DNA of 64,000 bases from the NCBI RefSeq assembly GCF_004331345.1, contig NZ_SJJZ01000001.1, forward strand, positions 2,666,001-2,730,000. The letters run 5' to 3'. The position numbers and the translations under genes are program-made. Every line of letters begins with the position of its first letter. Position 1 is the first letter of the stretch. Positions 43,217 through 51,156 of this stretch are shown piece after piece. The stretch comes from Kribbella soli (GTDB lineage Bacteria; Actinomycetota; Actinomycetes; Propionibacteriales; Kribbellaceae). The notes under the pieces are model-generated. The model was not told where the DNA came from and searched no databases. It worked only from the letters and a program-made list of their open reading frames with translations.

Positions 43217-44173
43217 ATGAACCTCAGGCTGAAGGCGGTCGCCGACAAGCAGGGCAGCGTGTTCAGTCGTCGGCAGGCTCTCGGGTCCGGGTACACGCCC
43301 GAGCAGATCCAGGACCGCCTGCGCGACGGCCGATGGGAGCGAGTTCGCCACGGCCAGTACGTCGAGCGCGCAGACCTGAAGCACCTGCCGCCATGGGAAC
43401 GTCAACTTCTGCTCCACCGGCGGCTGGTGTACGCGGCTGTCAACGCGATGCGGCCCGGTACGGCGATAGTCAGCCACCACTCGGCGCTCGTCGTCCACAA
43501 TGTGCCGGTCTGGGATGTGGACCTCAACGAGGTGCAATTGACGAGGTCGAATTCGGCCCGCAGCGGCTCGGCTGCCGGCGTCAGACATCACCACGGCCAA
43601 CTGACCAGCGACGCCGTCATCGAGTTCGACAACCTGATTGTCACCTCGGTCGCTCGATCCCTCGTCGAGACCGCGGCCACGGCGTCCTTCGAAGCTGCAG
43701 TGGTGAGCGCCGACGCCGTACTGCGGAATCGCCTCGTGCCCGATGCCCAGTTGCGCAGCGTGGTCGCGCAGACCGAGTTCTGGCCCGGTGGGCCGACCGT
43801 CCGGTCCGCTCTGGCTTTCGCGAGTCCGCTAGCGGAGTCAGTGGGTGAGTCGCGGCTGCGGGTGCTGATCCATCAGCAAGGCCTCCCGGTGCCGGAGCTT
43901 CAGGCGGTCTTCAATGACGCGGACGGCTTCATCGGCCGGGTCGACTTCTACTTCCCGGAGCATCGCACGATCGTCGAGTTCGACGGCCTGTCGAAGTACG
44001 CCGATGGGTCGAGCGTGGTGCTGATCCAGGAGAAGGCCCGCGAGGACCGGCTGCGCGCTCTGGGTCTGCAAGTGCTCAGGCTCACCTGGGAGGATCTCGC
44101 GCATCCGGCCCGTACGGCGATGCTCATCCGGCGGGCCTTCGCCCGGTCCCGGGAGACGCACCAGGCTGGGTAG
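43217..44173 (+). CDS. AbiEi-antitoxin-domain / DUF559 nuclease-like protein
   Basis: 318 residues. The N-terminus (FSRRQALGSGYTPEQIQDRLRDGRWERVRHGQYV) is the winged-helix head of AbiEi-type antitoxin proteins. The C-terminus (ESRLRVLIHQQGLP, GRVDFYFPEHRTIVEFDG, EKAREDRLRALGLQVLRLTWEDL) has the DUF559/Vsr endonuclease-fold layout with candidate Glu, Asp, Glu and Lys. Such proteins are frequent in actinomycetes and of unknown role. No toxin gene (AbiEii) is adjacent. It stands alone between two inverted copies of the same palindromic repeat and interrupts the otherwise conserved MBL-Crp neighbourhood. Confidence 0.75.
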   Translation: MNLRLKAVADKQGSVFSRRQALGSGYTPEQIQDRLRDGRWERVRHGQYVERADLKHLPPWERQLLLHRRLVYAAVNAMRPGTAIVSHHSALVVHNVPVWDVDLNEVQLTRSNSARSGSAAGVRHHHGQLTSDAVIEFDNLIVTSVARSLVETAATASFEAAVVSADAVLRNRLVPDAQLRSVVAQTEFWPGGPTVRSALAFASPLAESVGESRLRVLIHQQGLPVPELQAVFNDADGFIGRVDFYFPEHRTIVEFDGLSKYADGSSVVLIQEKAREDRLRALGLQVLRLTWEDLAHPARTAMLIRRAFARSRETHQAG

Positions 44174-44335
44174 CCCACCAAATCGGGGGTTCCACACCCA
44201 TATCAAGGGTGTGGAACCCCCGAACTCGCTGGTCAGCCAGCCAAATTGGTGGGTCAGCCAGGCAAATTGGTGGGTCAGCCAGCCAAATTGGTGGGTCTGC
44301 CAGGCAAATTGGTGGGTCTGCCAGGCAAATGAGGA
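44174..44335 (-). repeat. family A palindromic element, copy A3 with tandem 21-bp array
   Basis: Fills the space between opposing stops 44173 and 44341. A perfect 17-bp hairpin (44183-44199 with 44207-44223) is followed by almost five tandem 21-base units (44231-44251, 44252-44272, 44273-44293, 44294-44314, partial to about 44330) of type GGTCAGCCAGGCAAATTGGT plus G, with a few exchanges (C/G, A/T). Orientation is opposite to A1 and A2. Confidence 0.88.
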
Positions 44336-44340
44336 GGGGG

Positions 44341-45018
44341 TTAGCGGGCGCGGCGTTGGAGGCGGTCTACGTCTAGGAGGACTACTGAGCGGGGCTCGAG
44401 GCGGACCCAGCCGCGGGAGGCGAAGTCGGCGAGGGCCTTGTTGACGGTTTCGCGGGAGGCGCCGACCAGTTGGGCGAGCTCCTCCTGGGTGAGGTCGTGG
44501 TGGACGTGGACGCCGTCGTCGGCGGTGCGGCCGAAGCGGCTCGCGAGGTCCAGGAGGGCCTTCGCGACCCGGCCCGGTACGTCGGAGAAGACGAGGTCGG
44601 CCACTACGTCCGAGACCTTGCGCAGCCGGCCGGCCAGCTGCAGCAGCAGGCCGCGCGCGACCGCGGGGCGGCCGTCCAGCCAGCGGAGCAGCTCGTCGTG
44701 GGTCAGCGACATCAGCTGGGCGTCGGTGACGGCGGTGACCGTCGCGGACCGCGGTCCCGGGTCGAACAGCGACAGCTCACCGAACATCTGGCCCGGCCCG
44801 AGCACGGCGATCAGGTTCTCCCGGCCGTCGGCGGAGGTGCGGCCCAGCTTGACCTTGCCCTCGACCACGACGAACAGCCGGTCACCGGAATCGCCCTCGT
44901 GGAACAGCACCTGACCGCGGCGCAGCCGGCTCTCGGTCATCGAGGCGGCCAGGGCGTCGGCCGCCTCGTCGTCGAGCTGACTGAACAGCGGTGCCTGTCG
45001 GAGCACTGCGGCATCCAC
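44341..45018 (-). CDS. crp: Crp/Fnr-family transcriptional regulator
   Basis: 225 residues from GTG 45018 with GGAGG upstream. The cyclic-nucleotide domain has EGDSGDRLFVVVEGKVKL and the phosphate-binding MFGELSLFDPGPRSATVTA. The DNA-binding helix-turn-helix is TQEELAQLVGASRETVNKALADFASRGW. It corresponds to mycobacterial Crp (Rv3676), a cAMP-responsive global regulator. It is divergent from nth. Confidence 0.93.
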   Translation of the reverse strand: MDAAVLRQAPLFSQLDDEAADALAASMTESRLRRGQVLFHEGDSGDRLFVVVEGKVKLGRTSADGRENLIAVLGPGQMFGELSLFDPGPRSATVTAVTDAQLMSLTHDELLRWLDGRPAVARGLLLQLAGRLRKVSDVVADLVFSDVPGRVAKALLDLASRFGRTADDGVHVHHDLTQEELAQLVGASRETVNKALADFASRGWVRLEPRSVVLLDVDRLQRRAR

Positions 45019-45218
45019 TTCTGGGCCTCCTAGGACCTTCGACCACGACTACGAACGTGGGATCCGCCACGTCCGTCGACCGATATGTGTACACCCGGTC
45101 GCCCCAAAACCGTAGCTCCTCGGGTATCGGCACCGCCATGTAGGCTCGCCCCGACTCGCCGGAGCACCCCTCCAGCGCCCGTCCTGGCCGGGCGGCGCGG
45201 GCTGTCGGCGGGCGGACG

Positions 45219-45224
45219 TAGGCT
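45219..45224 (+). promoter_or_regulatory. -10 hexamer of leaderless nth promoter
   Basis: TAGGCT, seven bases before ATG 45232. The 213-base gap to crp also holds the 8-bp palindrome GTGTACAC at 45087-45094, of unknown meaning. Confidence 0.6.
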
Positions 45225-45231
45225 GGCCTGC

Positions 45232-46008
45232 ATGCCATCCCCGCTTGCCGCGGAACCAGTCCCGGGCGCCCTCCCGACGGTCTCGCTGAACCTCCCCCGC
45301 AAGGCCCCGGTGTACGTCGACGAGACGCATACCCAGCTGGTCCGCCGGGCCCGGAAGATGCACAAGGTACTGACCGACACCTACCCCGACGCGCACTGCG
45401 AGCTGGACTTCACCAACCCGCTCGAGTTGCTGGTGGCCACCATCCTGTCGGCCCAGACCACCGACGTCATGGTGAACAAGGTGACCCCCACGCTGTTCGC
45501 GAAGTACCCGACCGCGCAGGCGTACGCCGAGGCCGACCGGGACGAGATGGAGGCGATCCTCAAACCGACCGGATTCTTCCGGGCGAAGACCAACAGCGTG
45601 ATGAAGCTCGGCCAGGCGCTCGTCGACGACTACGACGGCGTCGTACCGAACAAGCTCGCGGAGCTCGTGAAGCTCCCCGGCACCGGCCGGAAGACGGCGA
45701 ACGTGGTTCTCGGCAACGCGTTCGGCGTCCCGGGGATCACCGTCGACACGCACTTCGGCCGGCTGGTCCGCCGGTTCGGCTGGACCGCCGAGGAGGACCC
45801 GGTCAAGGTCGAGCACATCATCGGCGACCTGTTCCCGAAGAAGGACTGGACGATGCTGTCGCACCGGCTGATCTTCCACGGCCGCCGGCGCTGCCACGCG
45901 AAGAAGCCGGCCTGCGGCGCCTGCCCGATCGCCCAGTGGTGCCCGTCGTACGGCACCGGCCCCACTGACTACCAGGCCGCGGCGAAGCTGGTGAAGACGC
46001 CGGCGTGA
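45232..46008 (+). CDS. nth: endonuclease III (DNA glycosylase/AP lyase)
   Basis: Removes oxidised pyrimidines in base-excision repair. 258 residues. The helix-hairpin-helix [21 protein letters not shown], catalytic Lys (GRKTA) and Asp ([14 protein letters not shown]), and the C-terminal Fe-S cluster Cys-X6-Cys-X2-Cys-X5-Cys ([17 protein letters not shown]) are all present. First gene of a run nth-tlpA-nudix-marP joined by GTGA/ATGA overlaps, the same order as Rv3674c-Rv3671c. Confidence 0.95.
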   Translation: MPSPLAAEPVPGALPTVSLNLPRKAPVYVDETHTQLVRRARKMHKVLTDTYPDAHCELDFTNPLELLVATILSAQTTDVMVNKVTPTLFAKYPTAQAYAEADRDEMEAILKPTGFFRAKTNSVMKLGQALVDDYDGVVPNKLAELVKLPGTGRKTANVVLGNAFGVPGITVDTHFGRLVRRFGWTAEEDPVKVEHIIGDLFPKKDWTMLSHRLIFHGRRRCHAKKPACGACPIAQWCPSYGTGPTDYQAAAKLVKTPA

Positions 46009-46622
46009 AACTTCGATCCGGTACGTCGTTCCGCAGCGCGCGATCGCCCTTCGTGGGGGCGGTCGCGTTGGTGCTGTCGGTGACACTGGCGGCGTGTGGA
46101 TCGGAGCAAGCAGGTGACAGCGGTACGCCGTCGTCCGGGCGGAGCGCGGTGGCGGGAGCGGACAAGCTCAAGGCCTGCCCGGCGGCGCCCTCGAAACCAC
46201 CGGTCAGCAACGGGCTGCCGGACATCAGCCTGCCGTGTCTCGGCAGCGGTCCGGACGTCCGGCTCGCCGATCTCCGGGGGCCGCTGGTGATCAACGTGTG
46301 GGCGCAGTGGTGCGGCCCGTGCCGCGACGAAGCGCCGTACCTGGCCGCGCTCGCGAAGTCGGGCAAGGTCACGATGCTGGGGATCGACTACGACGACCCG
46401 CGGCCGGAGCTCGCGGTGAAGTTCGCCGGCGAGGAGGGCCTGGCCTATCCGCATGTCATCGACCAGGACAAGCAGATCCAGCGGGCGCTGAAGGTCGGCG
46501 GCCCGCCGCTGACCGCGTTCGTCGACGACAAGGGCGAGGTCGCCTACGTGCACCGCGGCGTACTGACGTCCCAGGAGCAGCTCGACACGTTGCTCAAGGA
46601 GAAGCTCGGGGTGACGCCATGA
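46005..46622 (+). CDS. TlpA-like thioredoxin lipoprotein
   Basis: Exported thiol-disulfide protein, 205 residues. The signal peptide ends in lipobox LAAC, so the mature protein is lipid-anchored. A thioredoxin domain with WCGPC and the cis-Pro region [13 protein letters not shown] follows. It probably reduces or resolves disulfides outside the membrane; the Rv3673c counterpart is similarly placed. GTG 46005 overlaps the nth stop. Confidence 0.9.
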   Translation: MKLRSGTSFRSARSPFVGAVALVLSVTLAACGSEQAGDSGTPSSGRSAVAGADKLKACPAAPSKPPVSNGLPDISLPCLGSGPDVRLADLRGPLVINVWAQWCGPCRDEAPYLAALAKSGKVTMLGIDYDDPRPELAVKFAGEEGLAYPHVIDQDKQIQRALKVGGPPLTAFVDDKGEVAYVHRGVLTSQEQLDTLLKEKLGVTP

Positions 46623-47383
46623 TGGACGTGGAGATCCCGGAGTGGCTGCGACCGTTGGCGAAGGCGTCCGAGGACGTGGATCCGAACGTGCTGTCGCGGT
46701 TCCTGCCGCCGGACGACCCGTCGGTGCGCAAGTCCGCCGTCCTGATCTTGCTTGCTGACGGCAACGACGGACCGGAGGTGCTGCTCACCGAGCGGGCCTG
46801 GACGCTGCGCAAGCACGCCGGGCAGATGGCGTTCCCGGGCGGCGGCGCCGACCCGGAGGACGGGCCCGGGGAGAGCGGTCTGGTCCGCACCGCGCTGCGC
46901 GAGGCCGAGGAGGAGACCGGCCTCGACCCGAACGGCGTCGTACCGTTCGCGATCTGGCCGGCGCTCTGGGTACCGGTGAGCAACTTCGGCGTGTCGCCGG
47001 TGCTGGCCTGGTGGCGGGAGCCGTCACCGGTCGCGGTGGTCGACCCGGCCGAGGTCGCGTCCGTGCACGAGGTGCCGATCAGCGCGCTCGCCGACCCGGC
47101 GAACCGGATCAGCTGCCTGCATCCGAGCGGCTTCACCGGCCCGGCGTTCACCGTCGGTGACCTCTACATCTGGGGGTTCACGGCCGGGTTGCTGGACAAA
47201 ATGCTGCAGCTCGGCGGCTGGTATCGCGACTGGGACCCCTCGAACGTCGTACCGTTGCCCGACCGACTGGTCGAGGCGGCCTGGCGGAGCGAGGGACGAC
47301 GGCCGGAGGACGTGCGGCGGATGACCGCCATCGAGCACGATCTCGGCCGGGCGCCAGGTGACAAGTCGGAAGGCGTGGAATGA
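46619..47383 (+). CDS. Nudix hydrolase, CoA pyrophosphatase-like
   Basis: 254 residues. The Nudix box GGGADPEDGPGESGLVRTAL then REAEEETGL is complete, and the preceding LRKHAGQMAFPGG is the NuCoA signature found in CoA pyrophosphatases (NUDT7/8). It may trim CoA or acyl-CoA. ATG 46619 overlaps the upstream stop; ATG 46622 is next. Counterpart of Rv3672c. Confidence 0.9.
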   Translation: MMDVEIPEWLRPLAKASEDVDPNVLSRFLPPDDPSVRKSAVLILLADGNDGPEVLLTERAWTLRKHAGQMAFPGGGADPEDGPGESGLVRTALREAEEETGLDPNGVVPFAIWPALWVPVSNFGVSPVLAWWREPSPVAVVDPAEVASVHEVPISALADPANRISCLHPSGFTGPAFTVGDLYIWGFTAGLLDKMLQLGGWYRDWDPSNVVPLPDRLVEAAWRSEGRRPEDVRRMTAIEHDLGRAPGDKSEGVE

Positions 47384-48552
47384 GCTGGCTCGACTGGGCG
47401 GTGCTGGGTACGGCGGCACTTGTGGCGATCTCGGGGTACGTCGAAGGATTCGTGCTCGGGGCGTGCGCCACCCTCGGCCTGCTCGGCGGCGCGGCCATCG
47501 GCGTCTGGGGCGTGCCGAAAGCGCTGGACCATTTCTCACCGAGCGTGACGGTGTCGTTCGCGGCGCTGGTGCTCGTGGTGGGGCTCGCCGCGCTCGGGCG
47601 AATGCTCGGGGCGCTGGTCGGCGCCAAGGTGCGGAGACGGTTGTCCTGGCGGCCGGTGCGGTTCCTGGACGCGCTCGGCGGTGCAGTACTTGCAGCGGCG
47701 AGCGTGCTGATCGTGGCCTGGGTCCTCGGCGTCGCGGTGAGCGGTGCCCGGATCCCGAGCGTCACGTCCGCCGTCCGCGGGTCGGAGGTGCTCGCGAAGG
47801 TGGACGAAGTACTGCCGAGCAGTGCCGACCGCGCGTTGCAGTCGTTCAACGACGTGGTCAACACGGACCTGTTCCCGCGGTTCCTCGACCCGTTCGTGCC
47901 GGAGCGGATCCGGGAGACGCAGCCGCCGGACAGCGCGATCGCCCGGCAGCAGTCGGTCCGCGACGCGTACACCAGGATCGCCAAGGTCACCGGTGTCGCC
48001 AGCTGCTCGCGCGGTCTTGAGGGCAGCGGGTTCGTCTACGCGCCGAAGCGCGTGATGACCAACGCGCACGTCGTCGCCGGGGTCAGCTCGCCGCAGGTCG
48101 AGGTGAACGGGAAGAAGTACGACGCGAAGGTCGTGGTGTTCGACCCGGAGACCGACATCGCGGTGCTGTATGTGCCGAAGATGACCGAGACGCCGCTGTC
48201 CTTCGACTTCACCGGTAAGGCCGACGACCCGGCGGTCGTGCTCGGCTACCCGGAGAACGGTCCGTTCGACTCCGAGCCGGCCCGGATCCGCTCCGAGGAA
48301 CGGCTCCGCGGCCCGGACATCTACGGCGACAAGACGGTCACCCGCGAGGCGTTCTCGATCTGGGCCTCGGTCCGTCCCGGCAACTCCGGTGGTCCGCTGC
48401 TGTCCGCGAAGGGCGTCGTGTACGGCGTGGTCTTCGCGGCCTCCGTCGAGGACAACCGCACCGGCTACGTCCTCACCGCCCAACAGGTCGCCGCGGACGC
48501 CCGCGCCGGCACCTCCGCCACCCAAGAGGTCTCCACCCAGTCCTGCACCTGA
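47380..48552 (+). CDS. marP: MarP-family membrane serine protease
   Basis: 390 residues. Four N-terminal hydrophobic helices (CvpA/colicin-V-like) precede a periplasmic-side chymotrypsin-fold protease with His in MTNAHVVAG, Asp in DPETDIAVLYV and Ser in RPGNSGGPLL. Two Cys (SCSRGLEG and the terminal SC) could form the disulfide that activates the mycobacterial enzyme. That enzyme (Rv3671c) is needed for acid resistance and wall remodelling. Last gene of the nth operon. Confidence 0.93.
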   Translation: MSWLDWAVLGTAALVAISGYVEGFVLGACATLGLLGGAAIGVWGVPKALDHFSPSVTVSFAALVLVVGLAALGRMLGALVGAKVRRRLSWRPVRFLDALGGAVLAAASVLIVAWVLGVAVSGARIPSVTSAVRGSEVLAKVDEVLPSSADRALQSFNDVVNTDLFPRFLDPFVPERIRETQPPDSAIARQQSVRDAYTRIAKVTGVASCSRGLEGSGFVYAPKRVMTNAHVVAGVSSPQVEVNGKKYDAKVVVFDPETDIAVLYVPKMTETPLSFDFTGKADDPAVVLGYPENGPFDSEPARIRSEERLRGPDIYGDKTVTREAFSIWASVRPGNSGGPLLSAKGVVYGVVFAASVEDNRTGYVLTAQQVAADARAGTSATQEVSTQSCT

Positions 48553-48588
48553 TGCAGCAGATCGCGGTGGTCACCGCGTTGAAGAACT

Positions 48589-49101
48589 GTGGCGGTGACT
48601 GCGAGTGAGGTGGGGCGTGAGTTGTCGTTCGACGAGTTGGTAGCGGCGAACGAGCAACCGTTGCTGCGGTTCGCCGTCATGCTGACCGGCGGACGGCACA
48701 GTGCGGAGGACCTGGTCCAGACCGTCTTTACGCGGGCGTACCGCAAGTGGAGCCGGATCAGCGAGGTCGATCAGCCCGAGGCCTATTTGCGCCGAATGGT
48801 GCTCAACGAGTTCCTCAGCTGGCGACGGCTGCTGAAGCACGGCGAGCTGCCGGTCGCCGAGCCCCGCGACGTACCAACCGACGAGGACATCGGCACCCGT
48901 CAGGCCCAGCGCGACGCCGTCTGGCAGCTGCTGGCCAGGCTGCCCCGCAAGCAGCGCGCCGTGCTCGTCCTGCGGTACTACGAGGACCTTCCGGACGACG
49001 AGATCGGCAAGCTTCTCGACGTCACCCCGAGCACCGTCCGTTCCAACGCATCCCGAGCCCTGGCGGCTCTTCGCGACCAACTGCCCGCAGAGGAGGCCTG
49101 A
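48589..49101 (+). CDS. SigE-type (ECF, group SigE/YlaC-like) RNA polymerase sigma factor
   Basis: 170 residues. Region 2 (ANEQPLLRFAVMLTGGRHSAEDLVQTVFTRAYRKWSRI) and region 4 (LARLPRKQRAVLVLRYYEDLPDDEIGKLLDVTPSTVRSNASRALAAL) match the actinobacterial SigE-family of ECF factors. GTG 48589 is the start. The following gene, starting two bases after this stop, codes for a membrane protein that is probably its anti-sigma partner. Confidence 0.9.
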   Translation: MAVTASEVGRELSFDELVAANEQPLLRFAVMLTGGRHSAEDLVQTVFTRAYRKWSRISEVDQPEAYLRRMVLNEFLSWRRLLKHGELPVAEPRDVPTDEDIGTRQAQRDAVWQLLARLPRKQRAVLVLRYYEDLPDDEIGKLLDVTPSTVRSNASRALAALRDQLPAEEA

Positions 49102-49102
49102 C

Positions 49103-49804
49103 ATGACGAAGCCGACCCGGCTGACCGACGACGAGCTCGGCGACCTCCTCCGGGAAACCTTCGCCGAGCACGAGACCTTGACCGATCACTTGCCCGAGGC
49201 AAGCAAGCGCCGAAGCCACGGCCCGGTCCTGCTCGCGGCCGCCGCCGTCCTCGTGGTGCTCGTCGGAGTCCTGTACGGCGTCAACCGCCCCGGCCACTCC
49301 GATCCGCCACCGACGGCGACGCCGGCTGCCACGCCGGCGGTCTCTGAGGACGGCCGCATCTGGGCTGTCGCCGTCGTCTCGATCGCGCGCCTGGCCGAAC
49401 CCTCCGACGGCTGGCAGGTCGTGCAGGTGTTCGGGCAAGGGCAGCGTGCGCACACCCAAGTGCTGAAAGCATCCCCGGCCCCGGTCGTGACGTTCTCCGC
49501 CGCCGCGAAGGCACGGATCGAGGAAGCGGTCCGGCCGCTGGCGCCGGTCGCGTGGGGTGGTGGCGTGGACGAGTCCTGCACCGCCCGACGGGTTGCGACC
49601 GTCACGGTCGGCCCCGTGGCCAGCAAGGCCGACCACAAGGAAGTACCCACCAGCATCTTCTACGACTGCGGCCGCGGCTCGATCCTGACCTACCGGATCG
49701 AGAAGGTGGACGGCAGCTGGAAGGTCACCGGCACCGTCGGCGGTGTCACCGGCGTTCTGCCTGTGGGCGGATGTCCTTCAGCCAGTCCACGAGAAGGGTG
49801 TTGA
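49103..49804 (+). CDS. single-pass membrane protein, candidate anti-sigma factor
   Basis: 233 residues from ATG 49103 with AGGAGG six bases upstream. A cytoplasmic head (LTDDELGDLLRETFAEHETL) precedes one membrane helix (GPVLLAAAAVLVVLVGVLYGV, about 40-60), a Pro/Thr linker and an external domain with paired Cys. The head lacks a zinc-finger HxxxCxxC motif, so anti-sigma function comes from position only. Its final 59 bases run antisense to the end of the convergent hydrolase gene. Confidence 0.75.
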   Translation: MTKPTRLTDDELGDLLRETFAEHETLTDHLPEASKRRSHGPVLLAAAAVLVVLVGVLYGVNRPGHSDPPPTATPAATPAVSEDGRIWAVAVVSIARLAEPSDGWQVVQVFGQGQRAHTQVLKASPAPVVTFSAAAKARIEEAVRPLAPVAWGGGVDESCTARRVATVTVGPVASKADHKEVPTSIFYDCGRGSILTYRIEKVDGSWKVTGTVGGVTGVLPVGGCPSASPREGC

Positions 49805-50645
49805 ACAGGTCCGGGGCTTCTTCGTGCGGGAAGTGGCCGGCGGGGGTGATGAGTTCGTGGCGCAGCGGTGCCGTGACCAGGTCCGGGGGTGTGGTCACGG
49901 TGGGGGAGACCGCTGCGTCCTGTGCTCCGTGGATTTGCAGGACGGGTACGGCGACCGGCGTACGCATCTTGGCCGAGTACTTCCGCCCGTCCGGCCGCAA
50001 CCGGGACCGGGCGAACCACCGGTGGTACTCGAGCGCGCAGTGCGGCGCCGGCCACACCTGGAGCGCGGACCGATAGCGCCGTGACGCCTCCGAGTCCGGG
50101 AACGTCCCGCCGGGCGCGGCCCAGGCGCGGAGCAGGCGCTCGATGTGAATCCCGTCGTGCGCCAGCAGCCGGCGTTCGGGCAGGATCGGCAGCTGGAACC
50201 ACGCGCTCCGCGTCAGCGCCTTCGTCTGCCCGGACCGGGTGAGCATCAGCGGGTGCGGCGCCGAGACGGCAGCCAGTCCCCGGACCTGCCGTGGCGTCAG
50301 TACGGCGGCAGACCACCCGATGAACCCGCCCCACCCGTGTCCGACGATCACCGCGTCCGTCGCGCCGAGCGACCGGATCACCCCGGACACGTCGGCGGCC
50401 GCGGTGTACGGGTCATAACCACGAGGCGTCTTGTCGCTGGCGCCGTACCCCCGCAGGTCCATCGCCACCGCGCGGTATCCGGCAGCCGCGACAACGGGCA
50501 GTTGGTGCCGCCAGGCCCACCAGAACTCGGGGAAGCCGTGCAGGAAAAGGACGAGCGGATCGTTCGCCGCGCCACACTCCGCGACGTGGAACCGGGCCCC
50601 GTTGGCCGCGACCAGGGAGTGCGACCAGGGGCCGTCGACCAGCAG
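49746..50645 (-). CDS. epoxide-hydrolase-like alpha/beta hydrolase without nucleophile
   Basis: About 299 residues. HGFPEFWWAWRHQLP, DLRGYGASDKTPRGYD, and the late GAQDAAVSP and GHFPHEEAP match epoxide hydrolases. The nucleophile elbow reads VGHGWGGFIGW, where Asp or Ser is expected between His and Trp. No ATG, GTG or TTG precedes the conserved start VDGPWSHS in frame. CTG 50645, with CAGGAG eight bases upstream, is the best candidate, overlapping the holin-X stop at 50666 by coupling distance. Its partner position next to marP equals Rv3670 (EphE). Confidence 0.75.
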   Translation of the reverse strand: MLVDGPWSHSLVAANGARFHVAECGAANDPLVLFLHGFPEFWWAWRHQLPVVAAAGYRAVAMDLRGYGASDKTPRGYDPYTAAADVSGVIRSLGATDAVIVGHGWGGFIGWSAAVLTPRQVRGLAAVSAPHPLMLTRSGQTKALTRSAWFQLPILPERRLLAHDGIHIERLLRAWAAPGGTFPDSEASRRYRSALQVWPAPHCALEYHRWFARSRLRPDGRKYSAKMRTPVAVPVLQIHGAQDAAVSPTVTTPPDLVTAPLRHELITPAGHFPHEEAPDLFNTLLVDWLKDIRPQAERR

Positions 50646-50665
50646 GTCGACGACTCCTGCCGGGC

Positions 50666-51103
50666 TCAGCGCCGTACGCCCGACTCGGGCAAGGCGTACG
50701 TCTCGTCGTCGCCCTTGCCGATCGCCTTGAGGGCCTCGACCGATTCCTTCGAGGTCTCGATCGTCCGCGTCGGACCCTTCGCGCTCTTCAGCGCCCGCAT
50801 CCCGATGAAGACCAGGATCGCGCCGATCAGCAGGAACGCGCCGGCGACGATCAGGAACGCGATGGCCGGGTGCAGGCCGGCAGCGGTCAGGCCGTACGCC
50901 GCTGAGATGCACAGCAGGATGACCGCGAGCAGCGCCAGGAACGCGGCCGCCGCGAACATCCCGGCTCCGGTTCCGGCCGCGATCGCGGTTTTCTTCAGCT
51001 CGGTCTTCGCGAGTTCGAGCTCGCTGCGGACCAGGCTGGACAGGTCCTTGCTGGCATTCGCAACCAGCTGGCCGACCGTGGGCTCGTCCCCGTTCATCGA
51101 CAT
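50666..51103 (-). CDS. Actinobacterial holin-X family membrane protein
   Basis: 145 residues from ATG 51103 with GGAAGGAG upstream. An amphipathic head (VGQLVANASKDLSSLVRSELELAKTELKK) is followed by two or three hydrophobic helices (GMFAAAAFLALLAVILLCISAAYGL and AIAFLIVAGAFLLIGAILVF) and a charged tail. Annotated widely as phage-holin-like although a lytic role is doubtful in chromosomes. It stands directly before the hydrolase, as Rv3669 does beside ephE. Confidence 0.85.
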   Translation of the reverse strand: MSMNGDEPTVGQLVANASKDLSSLVRSELELAKTELKKTAIAAGTGAGMFAAAAFLALLAVILLCISAAYGLTAAGLHPAIAFLIVAGAFLLIGAILVFIGMRALKSAKGPTRTIETSKESVEALKAIGKGDDETYALPESGVRR

Positions 51104-51156
51104 CGCGACTCCTTCCCGCACGTCCCTGCCTTGACACTACCGTCAGTGCCCGCGGG

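Noticed and set aside
44231-44330. CRISPR-like array
   Set aside because: The 21-base units are directly adjacent with no spacers, and no cas gene is nearby.
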